Source: Heliocidaris tuberculata
Taxonomy: Eukaryota > Echinodermata > Echinoidea > Camarodonta > Echinometridae
DNA length: 64,000 nucleotides
Reading direction: 5' to 3'
NCBI GenBank assembly: GCA_025618425.1
Contig: CM046847.1
Location: 5,900,441-5,964,440 of the forward strand
Of this stretch, positions 11,033 to 25,400 are shown one piece after another. Position numbers and translations under genes: made by a program. A model generated the notes under the pieces. It worked only from the letters and a program-made list of their open reading frames with translations, was not told the DNA's origin and made no database searches. The first letter of the stretch is position 1. Every line of letters begins with the position of its first letter.

Positions 11033-12265
11033 AGATGATTTCAAATCCATACTATATATAGATTGATACGTTATGAAAGTCCTGTATTGAGCTTTGATAG
11101 AGTATGAAGTTTCATCAGTGGAATATGGTTATGTTATTGCTTCCTTTTGCAAAGTCATCTTTCAGAACAAAAACCAGTTCAGTTTGTGATTTTATTTACT
11201 TGAATTGCTTCCCTCATGAAACTAAGTCATTGAGATAATTCAAGCTTTACACATCCATGAATAAAATGGGCACTCCTTTTTCATTGAAATGTTTTTACAT
11301 AATTTAATATAAATCTCTTATATTACCTTTATTTACTGGATGTACTGGAAAAAAAAAGTTAAGTTTTCATGTATTTTGTTCACATCTTTTTTTGTGCCTG
11401 TTTTTATGTTTCCAGCCAATATAATTAACATTTCGGAATTATGAACTCTCAACTTTTTAAAAATAAAGCTTCAGGTACTTTGTTGTACAAACTTTAGTTT
11501 TGCACATTCTTGTCTGTCCAGTTGTGAATGTGTTGTGAGGTATTTGTACAGGGTGCTTTTATTTCAATGAACTTTTCAGGGCTTATCTTTTGCTATTAAA
11601 GTTGATTGCTTTTAGAGCAGACTTAATTAATGAAAGGGATACGCAGGCCCACAGATCATTTTAGCACTAAAAAGATTTTGAGAGAGAGAAAAAAAATTCT
11701 GTTAAACATTATAAGAAAGCTCGGGAAAAATAAAGAAATAGCCCTATATACAGTATATCCCCCCCCCCCAAAAAAAAAATACAATCTGACTTTCAACATC
11801 ACAAGCTTTCAAAATCATAATATTAATCTGAATATGGTTTAAGATTATGAAATTTAAGATTATGAAATGATAAGCAATTTTCTGCATTTTGACGAAAACC
11901 CCTTCCGATTTGGTTCAGTAGTCACAAAGAAATAGCGAGTTTTTAAGTGAAATCTATGTCAAATGTGGATGCCTGTATTGTACATGTACAATGTACATGT
12001 GGAATAAATGCTACAGACCAAATGAACATGTTGAGTAGGATGTGCTATAAGCTTTCAAATATCCCTTTAGGTGGACCTAAATCAAACATCAATATTTAGT
12101 ATTTTAATTTAGTTTACAGCTCAAAGTCATATTTTTTCAAACATACAGGTCATATAGAATAGGATTATGTGTGAATGATTATTATCATAGTAAAATTTCT
12201 GGTTTTACAACATCACATACATATCATTACTATAACATCTCATATTTTTCAAAAGTTCTACATAT

Positions 12266-12852
12266 TTAAAGGAAACCAAAACCCAAGGAGAGAATCAATG
12301 TTATTGAAAAGTGAAAATTCAGAGAAGCACTTTACAAAAAGTTTCATTAAAATTGGTTAAAAAATGAGAGAGTTATGGAAGTTTGAAAAGTCTCGTTTTA
12401 CTTTCTATGGGGATCCTCAAATTGGCAAAATTGCTTCAAAATGGCTGATTTTGTGAACAACTTTCCATTTGTTTTGTACACAGATTTTCAGATTTTCCCC
12501 ATTATCTTTCAAGGTGCAGTTAATCTCCTTCTGAGCTCAACATATATAATGGGAAAATGTATTTTACACCACATATGTCGAGTTCAGGAGGAGACAAGGA
12601 GCACCCTGAGAGATAATGGGGAAAATCTGAAAATCTGTGTACAAAACAAATGGAGAGTTGTTCACAAAATCAGCCATTTTGAAGCAATTTTGCCAATTTG
12701 AGGATCCCCATAGAAAGTAAAACGAGACTTTTCAAACTTCCATAACTCTCTCATTTTTTAACCAATTTTAATGAAACTTTTTGTAAAGTGCTTCTCTGAA
12801 TTTTCACTTTCCAATAACATTGATTCTCTCCTTGGGTTTTAGTTTCCTTTAA
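12266..12852. mobile_element. near-palindromic foldback, TTAAAGGAAAC ends
   Basis: The left arm (12266-12500: TTAAAGGAAACCAAAACCCA, GGATCCTCAAATTGGCAAAA) is the reverse complement of the right arm (about 12600-12852) at nearly every base. The ends are TTAAAGGAAAC and GTTTCCTTTAA. Open frames inside are not genes. A related element is at 25790-26361. Confidence 0.88.
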
Positions 12853-13820
12853 GAGAGTGAAAAAACAAATGACAAGCAGAACATTGTCTTTAACCCTTTC
12901 TCTTACCATTCATGTAGTTTACTTTTACAGTAATGTCTATCACTTTCAGAACAATGTTGGCTTTAACGAAAAAAGGCCCTAATGTCAACAATTTAGTGTA
13001 TAAAGCCCATAGGGCCTTACATGTATACATGTATCACGTTAGTTGAGGGATTGCCCAACTAATGTACATGTAAGTCCTATGTCATGATTTTCTGACTTCC
13101 TCCCCCATAAGAAATTGTTTCAGAGCTGATCAAACCAAGTCAATTATGAACATTTAAATTATATAGTGTCTAACAAGGTTTCTTCTTATATATTATGTGA
13201 TTACATTTCTGTTTGAATAATTGGCCTTGTATAATCCTGACTACACATGAGCTTTATCTCTCTCAAAAGTAACAACAAATTCATAGCATTCGTACAAAAT
13301 AGAGCCCAAAAATGGCTCGTGCTGTCTGAAACCACATCTGAACAACAATGTTTATAATTTTCAAGCACAACATATTCAGTGGATGGTTCATTTTAATTTG
13401 AATATTGATCAAGCTGCACTATTAAAGTAAAAACTTTTACATGTTGCTGATGACCCAAGACATCAACTAGAATAATGATGATTAAAATAATAATAAATCA
13501 GTAAGAAAATGAGTATTCATCTTCTGTAAACACTGGTAATGGATGTCTTTTGGAGACCGACAATGTATGCTCAACTAGTCTGGCTCCCAATAGAGCCATA
13601 GCAAACTCATCAGGGTTTTATGGCATTTATTGGCTTGAAAGAAAAAATATTTTAAAAAGTTGGGGGGGGGGGGGCAGTATTTTAGCACTTATATGGGGGG
13701 ATCACAATATATATTTGATATTTAGGATGAAATACATGTATTTTCCATAAACTAATAAACAGTAGAACAATTCACTGAATTTACAATCTCCCAGCATTTA
13801 CCATTTCAGTATATTACACT
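12853..13820. other. non-coding, no recognised feature
   Basis: AT-rich unique sequence with a G run at 13662-13674 and short ACATGTA palindromes. No credible exon, RNA gene or repeat boundary was seen. Confidence 0.5.
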
Positions 13821-13821
13821 G

Positions 13822-14176
13822 TCCGTCCGTGACACTTTTCAAATGCGTTTTTAGTGTATGAATATTTAATATATTAAGTTTTCATTCATACATAGTATAG
13901 GTCTCTAGCTAGTGAGATAGCTCAGCATGTTTTTGTGTTCATTTTTGTCCCACCAATGGATGAAAAAACTTTAAAGTTTTTTCCTGTCACAGACGGACAA
14001 ATTTGCATGAACCATGCGGCATGACCAGTTCTATGCAACATTTTAAAATATTTTTTGGTTTTCAATGGAATAGTATTTGATCTATAATTATTTGCTAACA
14101 AAACTTAAGAAAGTTTATTCTTATAAAATAGAGGACCAAATCAATCTATCTCGATAATGTCCGTCCGTGACATTAG
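13822..14176. repeat. sequence bounded by GTCCGTCCGTGACA repeats
   Basis: GTCCGTCCGTGACA occurs at 13822 and again at 14160, with an inverted TGTCACAGACGGACA at 13985. The spacing suggests a small repeat unit or the edges of an insertion; its family is not recognised. Confidence 0.35.
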
Positions 14177-14179
14177 TGT

Positions 14180-15590
14180 TCAACACCCCTGTTAAAAAAA
14201 TGGGCCAATCCAATGACTTTCCGGACCTTGTCAATTAAAGGAACATGAATTTTAGTAACTTTAGATATTGATGACAAATCTTAAAGTGATTTCATCATAA
14301 AAATTTGAAAATAAAATGTTCATTCCAATGCTCACTCTTAACCGATAAGGCTCATTATGCCACTTAAGCAATATTAGACCACTTGAAAAAGACCAGTTGA
14401 GCCAATAAAAACATAATCAATGTTTTCTATCAAAATAAATCTTGCCTTTTCTACATAAATTGCAGATACATTCTAAAAAGATATTTTTACACTGAGTTAA
14501 TTATTTACCTCATTTGAAAGTAGCAAATTGTCATGATTTCAACTAGTTCAGTTGTGCCCAGAATTTCTCTTTACTGCATACAGACCCTAAATATTTAAAC
14601 AGGTTATTAAGTAAAGTTTATCCTAATAAAATGAGCACTTTATCTAGATTTGTATTTGATTAGGAGGATTTAGATTTTAAAGTGCAGTTAAGATTCCTTC
14701 TTCAGAATTTTATCTCTTTGTGTTTTTCATTTGGACTAATTTGTGGTCTTCTCTTTAGATGAATATGGAAGTTGTTTTTCCCGTCAGTTTATTACCTTTG
14801 TATGGCAGCATGGTTACATGCAATGAAAATAAAAATCTGCTTTCAAATTTTCAGTCGACTGTTCCTTCTGTTAAGTTGTACTTTGGACTTCTGATACTAT
14901 TCCACTCATTGTAAGGTCATGCCATGCTCCACGTTTAAATTGTATTAAACAAAGCCCTGAAAACTGCTTTCTTTGCTGCCTGCAATCAAATTGTTTGTTA
15001 TCCAATGTACTGCTGATCCATTGTCTGGTTAAATTTGCATTCTATGTGGGAGCGTTGCTATTTGTTGTAACAGTTGATATTTGCATATTAGGAAGGGTAT
15101 TGTATTTGACATTTAGCCATGTGTTAAGAAATGTTATAGTTTTCTATTTGATTAAAGATAAAAGGAAACGATGTGGCAAGAAGGGCACATTGAAATAGCT
15201 TAATGAGCAGCCATATACTCTCTCTATATAAAAGACAGGTACATTGAACGAAATCGGTTAAAAAGAAACCTTGTCAAAATGTGATTTTTACTTTAAACAT
15301 TATTTGGAAATATCTTTATGAAAAAAAAATTATTTCATAATTTTGTTTGCTGTTGTAAACATCTTTTTCCCCAAGGGAATTTTCAGATTGATGTTGCACA
15401 AACATTTTAATAATTAACTGCAATATTTACTGGCAAAGACTTCAGTTTTTGAATGAAGAAGATGAATGTTATTAAAGAATATGTGAGATTTTTGCCCCAA
15501 CCTACCGACAAGATTCGTCAAAATGATGGAAATGACCACAGCAGTGGTGTGTTGAAGCCTGTAATTTCAATATTTTCTTCTTTTTTTTTA
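14180..15590. other. non-coding sequence upstream of candidate leader exons
   Basis: Unique sequence. The part from about 14640 to 15250 is T/G-rich and free of repeats and might hold an upstream promoter or leader exon. The 67-codon hydrophobic frame at 14995-15198 has no supporting splice sites or similarity. Confidence 0.35.
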
Positions 15591-15593
15591 CAG

Positions 15594-15676
15594 TTAAGAT
15601 GCTTATTTCCAGCCGTGAACCACATTTCTTGATGAAGGATAGCTCATGGATGGGATTTCAATAGAGAAATAATAAG
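15594..15676 (+). other. candidate 5' UTR exon
   Basis: A strong polypyrimidine tract and TTTACAG end at 15593. After 83 bases a donor reading AAG|GTATTA follows. Every frame is closed: the ATG at 15599 gives only about 22 codons before TAG. If used, it would be a non-coding leader exon upstream of the 16198 exon. Only splice-site quality and position support it; it could be chance. Confidence 0.3.
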
Positions 15677-16197
15677 GTATTAATTCAAGTCCTATAATGT
15701 ACACTATATATCATTTTACATAGAATAAACAAATCAGTCTTGCTTTCTGTCATAGATCTATATAAAACACATTAGATGGGATAATAAAATGAAAAGGTAT
15801 ATCAAATCCTACAGTGTACACTATATTTCATCTGTCGTAAAATGGAGAAAAAAAGTTTTCCTTTCATAAATCCATACGACAAAATCATTATACATTTATT
15901 TTACAGTAAAGTGCTAATATCATTCAAAACTAGAGAACTATAGTGTTGCAAGGTCGGTTAAATGCAATTTCTTTTATTCTCAGATGTGTTATCAGTTTTT
16001 AACAGTATAATTAAGAATTAGAGTGTATAGAGAATCTCAATTACATTAGGTACTATATGAATACAACATATGATTGTTGGCTTCATTATCCCTGTGTATG
16101 ACTTTTAAAAAGAACATTTACTTCATAATGATGAAATTGCTCAAATTAATGGTTTTCTTGCAATTCAACAAATCCAATTTATTTTTCATGACTTCAG

Positions 16198-16446
16198 GGA
16201 TGTAGCAACTAGCATCAAGTGATCAGGGTCTGTATCATCATTGCCACTGGCTACCAGAGCAGAGGCTTCGAACCAGAAAGAGTTTCATCAGAAGGAGGGG
16301 TTACCACGGCAACACTCTTATGGCTTGGAAAACAGGCAGAGAGTCGATGATCAGCATCAACTTCCCGATGAGCCTTAACCTTCAACCCCTTCAGCGAACG
16401 ACGTCAGAATCGTGTCTGCATTCCAGGGAGGGACTTGAGAATATAA
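16198..16446 (+). CDS. SH3BP2: candidate alternative 5' exon of SH3BP2-like gene (coding from 16320)
   Basis: The block is clearly richer in GC than its surroundings and is bounded by ATGACTTCAG at 16197 and a donor TAA|GTGAGT. An ATG at 16320 opens a frame that runs through the donor: MAWKTGRESMISINF, then about 27 residues ending in GLENI, with one leftover base (phase 1). Joined to the PH exon at 34319 that base completes AGT, giving ...GLENI-S-AHDILL in frame. Joined instead to the 20804 exon, its frame would not match the ATG at 20810, so it would then be 5' UTR. The frame has no homology that I recognise. The phase match is the main support for coding use, and it has a one-in-three chance of arising randomly. 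Confidence 0.42.
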
Positions 16447-19400
16447 GTGAGTATATTACAGAGCTTTTGTTGTCAATCATTCAAAAGCAAAAAAAAAAAA
16501 AAATTTTGTTCAAACTGTTTTTACCAGTCCACTCTTAAAGGGAAAGTTCACCCCGAAGAATACTTGAGTTTAAAAAATGCAGAAAAAATAAAGAAAAATA
16601 TTGGCAAAAGTTTGATGAAAATCGGTCAAATAATAAAAGAGTTATGGACTTTTGAAGTTTTGATTTTGTGACGTCACATGCGAGCAGCTCCTCTATTATG
16701 TAATGTGATAAATATTCCATAAAATACAGTTTTCTCAGAAAATTTAGAATATTTTCGTCTGTGCATTTGATATATTGTCAGAAATGTTATTCAATACTAG
16801 ATTCTGAAAAGAAACAATATTAATTTATCGTGGAACGTAAAAAAAAATGCGAATAAATGGAATATTTATTATATGACCAATGGGCAGCTGCTCGCATGTG
16901 ACGTCACGAATCCAAAACTTTAAATACTCATAACTCTTTTATTATTTGACCGATTTTCATCAAACCTTCGCCAATATTTTTCTTTATATTTTCTTCATTT
17001 TTTAAACTCAAGTAATCTTCAGGGTGAACTTCCCCTTTAAGTAGCATTACATCTCAGTAATACATTAATTAGAGCCTTGCTGGTCAAATTTATTTATTCC
17101 CGGCCATGAGTTCAGCAAATGAGTCACTTGGTTTACAAACAAGTACATACAAAAATTAACATTCAGATTTTTGATGTGGTTTATTTCATTTTAAAAGAAA
17201 ATCATTAACCCTTTCGAGACAATTGACCACATTTTGTGGTTTGGCTCTATAACTTTTGATTCAGAGCTCTAAAAAATATACCAGATGCACGAGTAGAAAG
17301 AGCAAAATTTTCTGCACACACTATGTCCATTGTTATTACATGACCATATTGCGTTAGATGCCAGGAATTTTAAAAACAAGAATAAGCTTTGAGATCCTTA
17401 AATTGGCAGCACATTAAGAGGTTCAAAATCATTGTTTTCATCAAAATTGGCAACTTCTTTCAATTATTCAACAAATTTCTAACCATGTATATTGTTTTCA
17501 AAGACATTACACCTTATTTGAACCATGTAGCACTAAAAGAAAAATATTACTGTTGCCAATTTGAAGAACAAACTGTGATCAATTTAGCCCTGAAATAATT
17601 CCTGTCCTGAAAGGGTTAACCAAACCTGACAACTGTTCCTATTTGAGAGGAATGGTTCCTATTTTTTTGGCCTTTAAACCAATGTTCTGAACTTTAGATT
17701 CCTCTATTTTTCTGAAATCATCACAAGCCATGTTGTTTTTGCCATCCTTTTAGGTGTGATGTATTTCATGCCCTGAATCACTTTTATCACGCATGTATGT
17801 TGTCAGTCTGAAATAGTGGCAGTATTTGTTTGACTCGAAACTTTCAATGTGAGAAACATCTGAAAAGACTGTTTCGTTGTATGTTATTTGAAAAATGTGG
17901 ATGTTTGACAAATGTTTGCTTTGAAGTTTGGCCAATTTGATGTTGCCAACTACCCTTGGTCCTATGCCCTACATGTACATGTATTAGTCCTACATCCCAT
18001 TGATCCTATGTCCCATTGGTTCTATGTTGTATTGGTCCCAGATGTATGTCATCTATTAGCCCTACATGTATGTTCCCTGAGCTGATGAAACCTAAATCTA
18101 ACCCTGATCCTGAATTTCTTAATGGGGAAAGAAAACGGTGTAGAAGCTAAAATATCTCATTTGTCCAGTAAAAATATGATTGAAGCCTGGGGCAGGGCCC
18201 TGTTGCATAAAAACTTGTTATCAATAACAAGTTGCAAGAACTGTCATAAGCTACTGAAATCCTTGCATCTGATTGGCTGAGAGCAAATTTTTCATAGAAA
18301 TGTGGCAGTTGTTACTGATGATAACAAGTTTTATGAAAAAGATCTGAGATTTTGTAATAAACATGGGGGGGGGGTGCAATTCTATTTGTTAAAAATCACA
18401 GTTGAGGGGGAAAATTTTTATGTTGTGTACTGAAGGTATGCCAATTCGGTTTCATAAAGGGGGCGGGGGGAGGTATGGGCCGTTTGAATGGATGGTGGGA
18501 TGAAAAACCAAGAAGACACCACCATTGATTCAATAAGGCTCTCCTGTGACTGGGCCCAGTTTACCAAGTCCTACTTCGTTGACCCAATTATGAGATGTAC
18601 CAACTAGCAAGCATCATCCAGCAACTTAATAGATAAATCAATCAAATTAAATTATCTTATTAAACTATAGAAATAAAACATTGACACATGAACCTCATTT
18701 GTTGTAATTTTATTCAATACCAGGTAATAGTATCTGAACAGTGGCGTACCCAGGATTTTTTGAAGGGGGGGGGGGTGTCTTTTTACTCAAAAATTCTCTG
18801 ACAAGCAAAAAAAAAAAAAGAAGGTTGTCATCATTTTGGGGGTCTCTTTTTACTCAAATATTCTCTGACAAGCGAAAAAAAAAAAAAAAAAGGTTATCAG
18901 CATTTTGGTATCAAAAATAAGCTTTTGATTCATTTCTAAAGGGGGTGTTTGAACACCTAGAACACCTAAAACACCCCTCTTTTTCCAAAGGGGGGTGTTT
19001 GAACACCTAAAACACCCCCCTCCCTCGGTACACACATGTATCTGAATGTCTAAACAGTTTATAACGGGACTGCAAAATGTTAACATAGAAGTGCAGTCAT
19101 TGTTTGAATAAGACAATAAAAAGTTCAACAAAACGTGATTGCATGAGCACTGTGGACACACTGTAGATACAGCCAGAAATGCCTGGGAGATGAATATTGT
19201 TGACAATAAAAGGCTGTAAATAGATTTAATGCCACAAGAGCCAAACATGTTTCATCTACTTTTGATGTTGCCTAATTCTACTTAACGTGGGATTATCACC
19301 AAAATGATGATAAGTATTTCGTCTACATCGTTCTTGAAAATCAAACACAAGTATGTAGTTTCTGTGAGACCTTTCCCAGAGAGCTTTATTTCGGTTTCCT

Positions 19401-22400
19401 CCAATTAAAGCTCCTTTATATGCAATTATTGGCCTTTTAAGCACTTTACGCACTCAACCACTTCCTGGCAGATAGCTGACTACATTTAACTCAAAATTTT
19501 AAACGATTTAAACATGATGTCTGGAAACATTATGGAATAACGCAGCAAGGAGGAAGACGATCGATGAGTGTTTAGAAATTTGGGGTTTTCCCACAAGGGC
19601 AGGTTCTGAACCTTGGAACTTGATAGCATAAATGTGAACTGACTTCCTGTGCATACTCTCCGCAAGCTATCTCCCATTTTGCGTGTCTGGTTGGATTATT
19701 TTGTACAATGTGCCTTTACTTCTATTGTCTGTTTTACAAGTATGCCTATATGGTCTGGTGCAAGTTCAAAGAGAGCACATGTACATATGGAGAGTTGCTG
19801 ACAATTTTAAAATTTACTGTCACAAGGAGTGGATAACCTGTCCTTGATGATTGGTTGAGCAAGATACTTTGAAGAAGATCAATTTAGATTTTAGAATAAA
19901 AAAAGTTGGGTCGTTACCTTGAGGAGTTTGCCATCTATGGCCAATCGAGCAGTCTACATGTATCTGTGGAGAGATCACATTTAGCAGGTCGTTTTTCAGA
20001 AGTTTTATATGAAAACGGAAGGAAGGGCATATGAATAGGACACTGGACCTTTTGATCTTGGATCATAAACCGGTGTTTGCTGGTGATTGTTGTGAGGTCA
20101 TGCAGGAGAGGGAATTATCTGTGCTGCAGTAGACAGAGTACTGCGTGTAATGATTATGAATAGACTTTAGGGCAGTGATATTGTGGAAAAGGTTGTACAG
20201 TATCGAAAGAAAGCACATTTCTGTTACTATTTTCGGATATAAAATGGACGCTTTGTCTCCAGTGCACAGATTGCAGGGATATTTGCAGTGAGGAAGCCAG
20301 CTTGCAATTGATTTTGAGAAACTGCATGAATCCCCTGAATCAGTATCTTGATAATTGATACAAGGGGGAAATATTAGCTTGTGACATCATTTTCATCGAT
20401 ATGTATTGATCTATTGACCCTTTTTAGAATGTGGTCAGTTTCAATTCACCTGACTTAGATCATCGAACTTTTATTAGTTATTCATTGCTCCAAATTATCT
20501 CAATTAGGAACTGATACTCCACTATCCAAAGTCCTTCATATTGAAACAAGTGTATACTAAAGTGTCTGCGTCCTTCGCGAAAGACTTGTTTGAAGCTCTT
20601 TTCAGTTTCAATTTGAAATGAACATATCTCTCTCTCTCTCTCTCTACCGTACAAGCTCTCAAGGTGTATGCTAGCGGAAGCATGTATATGTTTGGGAGTT
20701 TGGTTGTGACTAATAACGGCACTGCAAGTTTGAATAAAGTGCTTTTGTGATGGATATTGTAATATTCTGGCCTTTCTGTCTGCTATAGCCTTATTGGCTT
20801 CAGAAAGAAATGGAACAAAGCTATTACTTGGACCTTGACTTGGATCAAGATGTAGAAGACAAACCAGAGATAAAGTGCGATTCACCCTACGAGAACGCAA
20901 ATGTCGAGGGCTCATCACCAATGGAGGATCTAAAAAAAATAAGTATGTCTCTAGCTTTGTTTTAATTAACCACATTTTATTACTTTCATATGAAGAACCC
21001 ATGCAACTTTAATTGTTAACTAAGGTACACAGGTTTTTTTTTGCATGTGTTTGTGAGTGTGGGTATGTGTGTGTATTTGAGCTTTGATATGAGACTTTGA
21101 ATTTATGGTATGTAAAACGTTTATACGTGTATAAAAATACAGGTAATGACAGATCTCTCCTATTATGCTGTGTCCATGTACCTCAAATCAGAGTGAGTAT
21201 CACTGTAAAATGATAGAAGGTTTGAAATTGTTCACTATACTCCATCAGTTTTTGCTGATGTTGTGAAAATATTTTACTATAAATAAATACCAATATTTTT
21301 CTGTTACGATATTTACTGTGTATATTTGTCATTAAACTGATGTAATAATAATAATAATAATATAATGTTTTATATAGTGCAATTCAATACACAAATGGTT
21401 CTCAAAGCGCTTTACAAACAAAAGTATTTTACATATTTAGATTAAAATAAAGACCTAATCTAATCAAAACATTCAGATAGGACGTCTGATTACGTAGAGT
21501 ACACATTTAGATATGATGTAAATAATAATAACTGTACTGAAGTACTGTTAAAATCTTAAATTCTGATGGATTCTGCTTTTAAGGGGAAGTCCACCATGCC
21601 GGTATTCTGTTTCCGTTTCCGATTGAAATATAAGTTGAAAAATGAAAGAAACAGATTAGTGAGAGTTGAGCAAAATCTGATATGAAATAAGAAAGTTATG
21701 AATTTTTGAAATTTTATGTGATAAAACACATATTGGCCACTCTGTGACATATCTTGCGAGGTCCTCCCCCATTTGCATTGTGCACAAAATGAAAATGTCA
21801 TAAATTTTCTTTTTCTTAGTTGTTGATGATGGAATAGATTTGTTTCATGTAGGTTTTGTGTAAAAACACATGCGCAATGATTATATCAAGGTTGCATGTA
21901 TGATTGAATATTTTCTTTAGAGAAAATGGAAATTTATGATTTTTTTTTTAGTTCAGGGTGAATAGGAGAGAAGCTTGCAAGATACATCACAGAGTTGCCA
22001 ATTTGTGTTTGATTGATTACAACTTCAGAAATTCATAACTTTCTTATTTCTTGTCGGATTTTGCTCAAATTTTCACTATTAAATCCGTTTCTCTCATTTT
22101 CCTGCTTCTATTCCAATCAACTAAATACCAGGGTGGACTTCCCCATTTTATAAGTGGTATTTGTAAAGTAGGTCCATGGTATTACTTTTCTTTAATCTGC
22201 TCAAGTCCGTAGTGGTCTTGCATGGAATCCAAGAAAACTGGATGTATTGCAATAACTGTTGTACGGTATCTTGTGCCAGAAGGCAGATATTTGGGCATGG
22301 AGAAAGTTAGTCCACTGCCTGGACTGTTCGCGCACGATATCCGTTGAGAAATAATACACCCCCAACGCTAAAACTGAGATAGTCCTTTCATTCGACCCTC

Positions 22401-25400
22401 GATGGGTGAAATTTTGGGGATCACGCGTTGTAGTGGAGAGTCGCGCTCTGTGTGGGATATGCGTGTATAGAAAGAGCAGCGTTAGGGAATAAACCAAATA
22501 TGAAAAACGGATAGAAAATAAACCAAATATAAAAAACTGATGGAATCTAGACTAGGAGAAAGTGGAAACGCATTATGGGCGAGGTTAAGAACAGTGGGTA
22601 TCGAGTTCCGCCATATGATACCCCATTAAGGATACAGCAGGAATAGTATAGTAGGCACAAATTTGTATCAATATTGTAGGATTGTCTTTCAATTGGTCAA
22701 GGGAACATTACAGGACAATATTGTTGAGCATTATATAGTAGGGACATTTGGAGGATTTTAAACAATTGCTAGTTGATGATAAGGATGAATACTCACTTAA
22801 GAGTTTATATTTTGCTCATTTAAGAAAATATTTCTCGATACAATCATGTATTGTACATGTATGCATAGAAAGAAAATTGGGGATGTACAGATCTTCTTAA
22901 ATCTTCTACTTGAAGTAGTCAGGTCTGTTAATAAAATTTGGGGGACAGAATTTACAAAAGCGCAATATTTTGCCTATGAGTCATATGTATTAAAAGCGTT
23001 AATTTTAGATAGGGTGCCACAAAATCTGTGAATGGCACCCTATTTAAAAATGCTAATTTATGCAAAAACACAAATTCATTTGTTCGTCTCGAAATGTGTA
23101 AACTATTTCCTTAATTTTTCATATCCATGTGAATCTGATGAAATCATCGAATTCATTTTTATTTATCTTAATGTTAATTTTTTATGCATAAGACATATAT
23201 TCTATGATATACTCACAAAATAAATGTGGAAGGGCTTCAGATTCTAACACATAGGTTAGATTAATCAATTAGAATAAAATAACATCAATAATTGCAATAG
23301 TCTTTTAATTTCTATGGTATATTAATAACCGAATATACCAGCAAGTCCAATTTGATACTCACTGGTAAATAAGGTCACGTAAATGAAAAGACATCATCTT
23401 CAAACTGCAATTTTCAGAGTATATTTCTTGATTTTTAATGCAAATATTGCACCATTGAAGAGTTGAAGCTCTTAAGTACGTACACTATGAATGACATAGT
23501 CGACTGGTACGAGATTACATCATTTTGAAGCTCTGCACATGCATCACGTCATCTCCCTCGTCCACTAGTCAGATCGAGAACACGTCCACCATGGTTTTGC
23601 CATCCTCTCTAAAACGTTGACGTCGTTCACCGCTGTGACGTCACATGAAGGAGAAAAAACATAGAAAGAGATGGGAAATATGATAGAAAGAGAAATGAAA
23701 GGAGAAAAACAAAGAATAACATAAGGAAAGAAAGAGAGAGAAATCAAATGAGAAAAAACAAAGAATAACATAAGGAAAGATATTTTAGAAAGAGAAATCA
23801 AATGAGAAAAACAAAGAATAGCATAAGGAAAGAGAAATCAAATGAGAAAAACAAAGAATAAAATAAGGAAAGAAAGAAAAGAGAAATCAAATGAGAAAAA
23901 CAGAATGAATTAAGGAAATATAGAAAGAGAAATTAAAGGAGAAACATAAAGAATAACTTAAGGAAAGATAGAAAGAGAAATGAAAGGATAAAACACAAAG
24001 AGTAACACAAGAAAAGATAAAAAGCAGACGTCATGCCCTTCCAATCCACGTTGATTGGAATTGAAACAGATTTTAACAGTGGACATACTGACTGTAGACT
24101 TCCGGTGGACGTGAACAATGTTCTCGTCCACCTAATCAAAAACTCCCTATTAACACATTCCATAATTAGCATAAGTTTGCATAATTTTGCATGAAGATGT
24201 GAGTTAATTTGATTGGTTCTGTGGGAAAAAATAATTCTGTAGGTATAACAAATTCATTATGGAAAGTTTGGTACATTTTCAAGCACTTTGATTTTTGCAT
24301 TGTCCAGGTACATACAGCCCTGGAAAAAAAATTATTAGACCAGCTCATTTCAAGGTCTATATGCAGGAAGTGTTCTCTTCATCAGTAATGGAATTTTCAA
24401 AACAGTTTCTACTAGGTAACTCATAATGAGTAGGTGCATACTCTTAAGAACTATTACCCCCTGCAATAACCAACCCCTCAGACAATTACCGCCAGGGCAA
24501 TTACCCCTAGGACAATTATAACCAGACAATTATCCCCACAGGACAATTACATCAAAGGGAATCCCCAACAGATAGATACTTCAGAGCCGCTCAAAATGTC
24601 CTATAGGGTAATTGTCCTAGGGGATATTTTCCAGGGGTATTTGGTCTAGGGGGTATGCCAGATCATCTGGATAAGCCATGTTGACTCCTCTAGAGGCAAT
24701 TTGTTCACTTCTTGGTGTAAAATTGCTAGATATGATAATAGCAACCATGTCTTGTGGTATGCTGTCCATATTGAGTTAGATTGTTTTCCCCACTCAGCAA
24801 CTCATTAATGTTGTAAGAAAGTTTTATTTTTTGATAGCTTTAATTTTCTATTGTCTTTAATTTTTATAATTTTTATGTAACTCACAATGTTCTAAGTGGA
24901 ATAATGAGCTGGCCATAGTGCTCAGACCAAGAAAAAGTAACACTTGATATTAGGCCTAATCTTCTCTGACGTTAGATGTCCAAAATGGGGGGGGGGGGGG
25001 GGGGGTTAATTGTCTAGGAAAATTTGTCCAGGGCAATTTGGCCTGGCTGTAGTCATCCTAGTGGCAATTGTCCCGGGGTAGTTGTCATAGAGGTGATTGT
25101 ACTGGGGAGTAGTTGTCCATTCATCATGAATTAGCTGCTGATAATCATTTTCCTAGTTAGATAATGGACTTTACACTACCTATATGCCCCCAAATGGAGC
25201 TGGTCTAATAATTTTTTTCAGGGATGTATATATACATGTAATTGGCATAAATTAGCATAATTATGCATGAAGATGAGATTTAATTAGATGGGTCCTGTGT
25301 TAAAAAAATAAAGCTATCACCACAAAAAGTTTGGATCATGTTCAAGCTATTTGATTTTTACCTTGTCAATGTACATGTATTGATTTAATGCATGTAAATC

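Noticed and set aside
20478..21002. 174-codon open frame on the minus strand
   Set aside because: It overlaps the candidate first coding exon in antisense, has no recognisable domain, and includes a translated CT run.
22201..22497. 98-codon minus-strand frame in a GC-richer patch
   Set aside because: No family recognised, no splice sites, no neighbouring exons.
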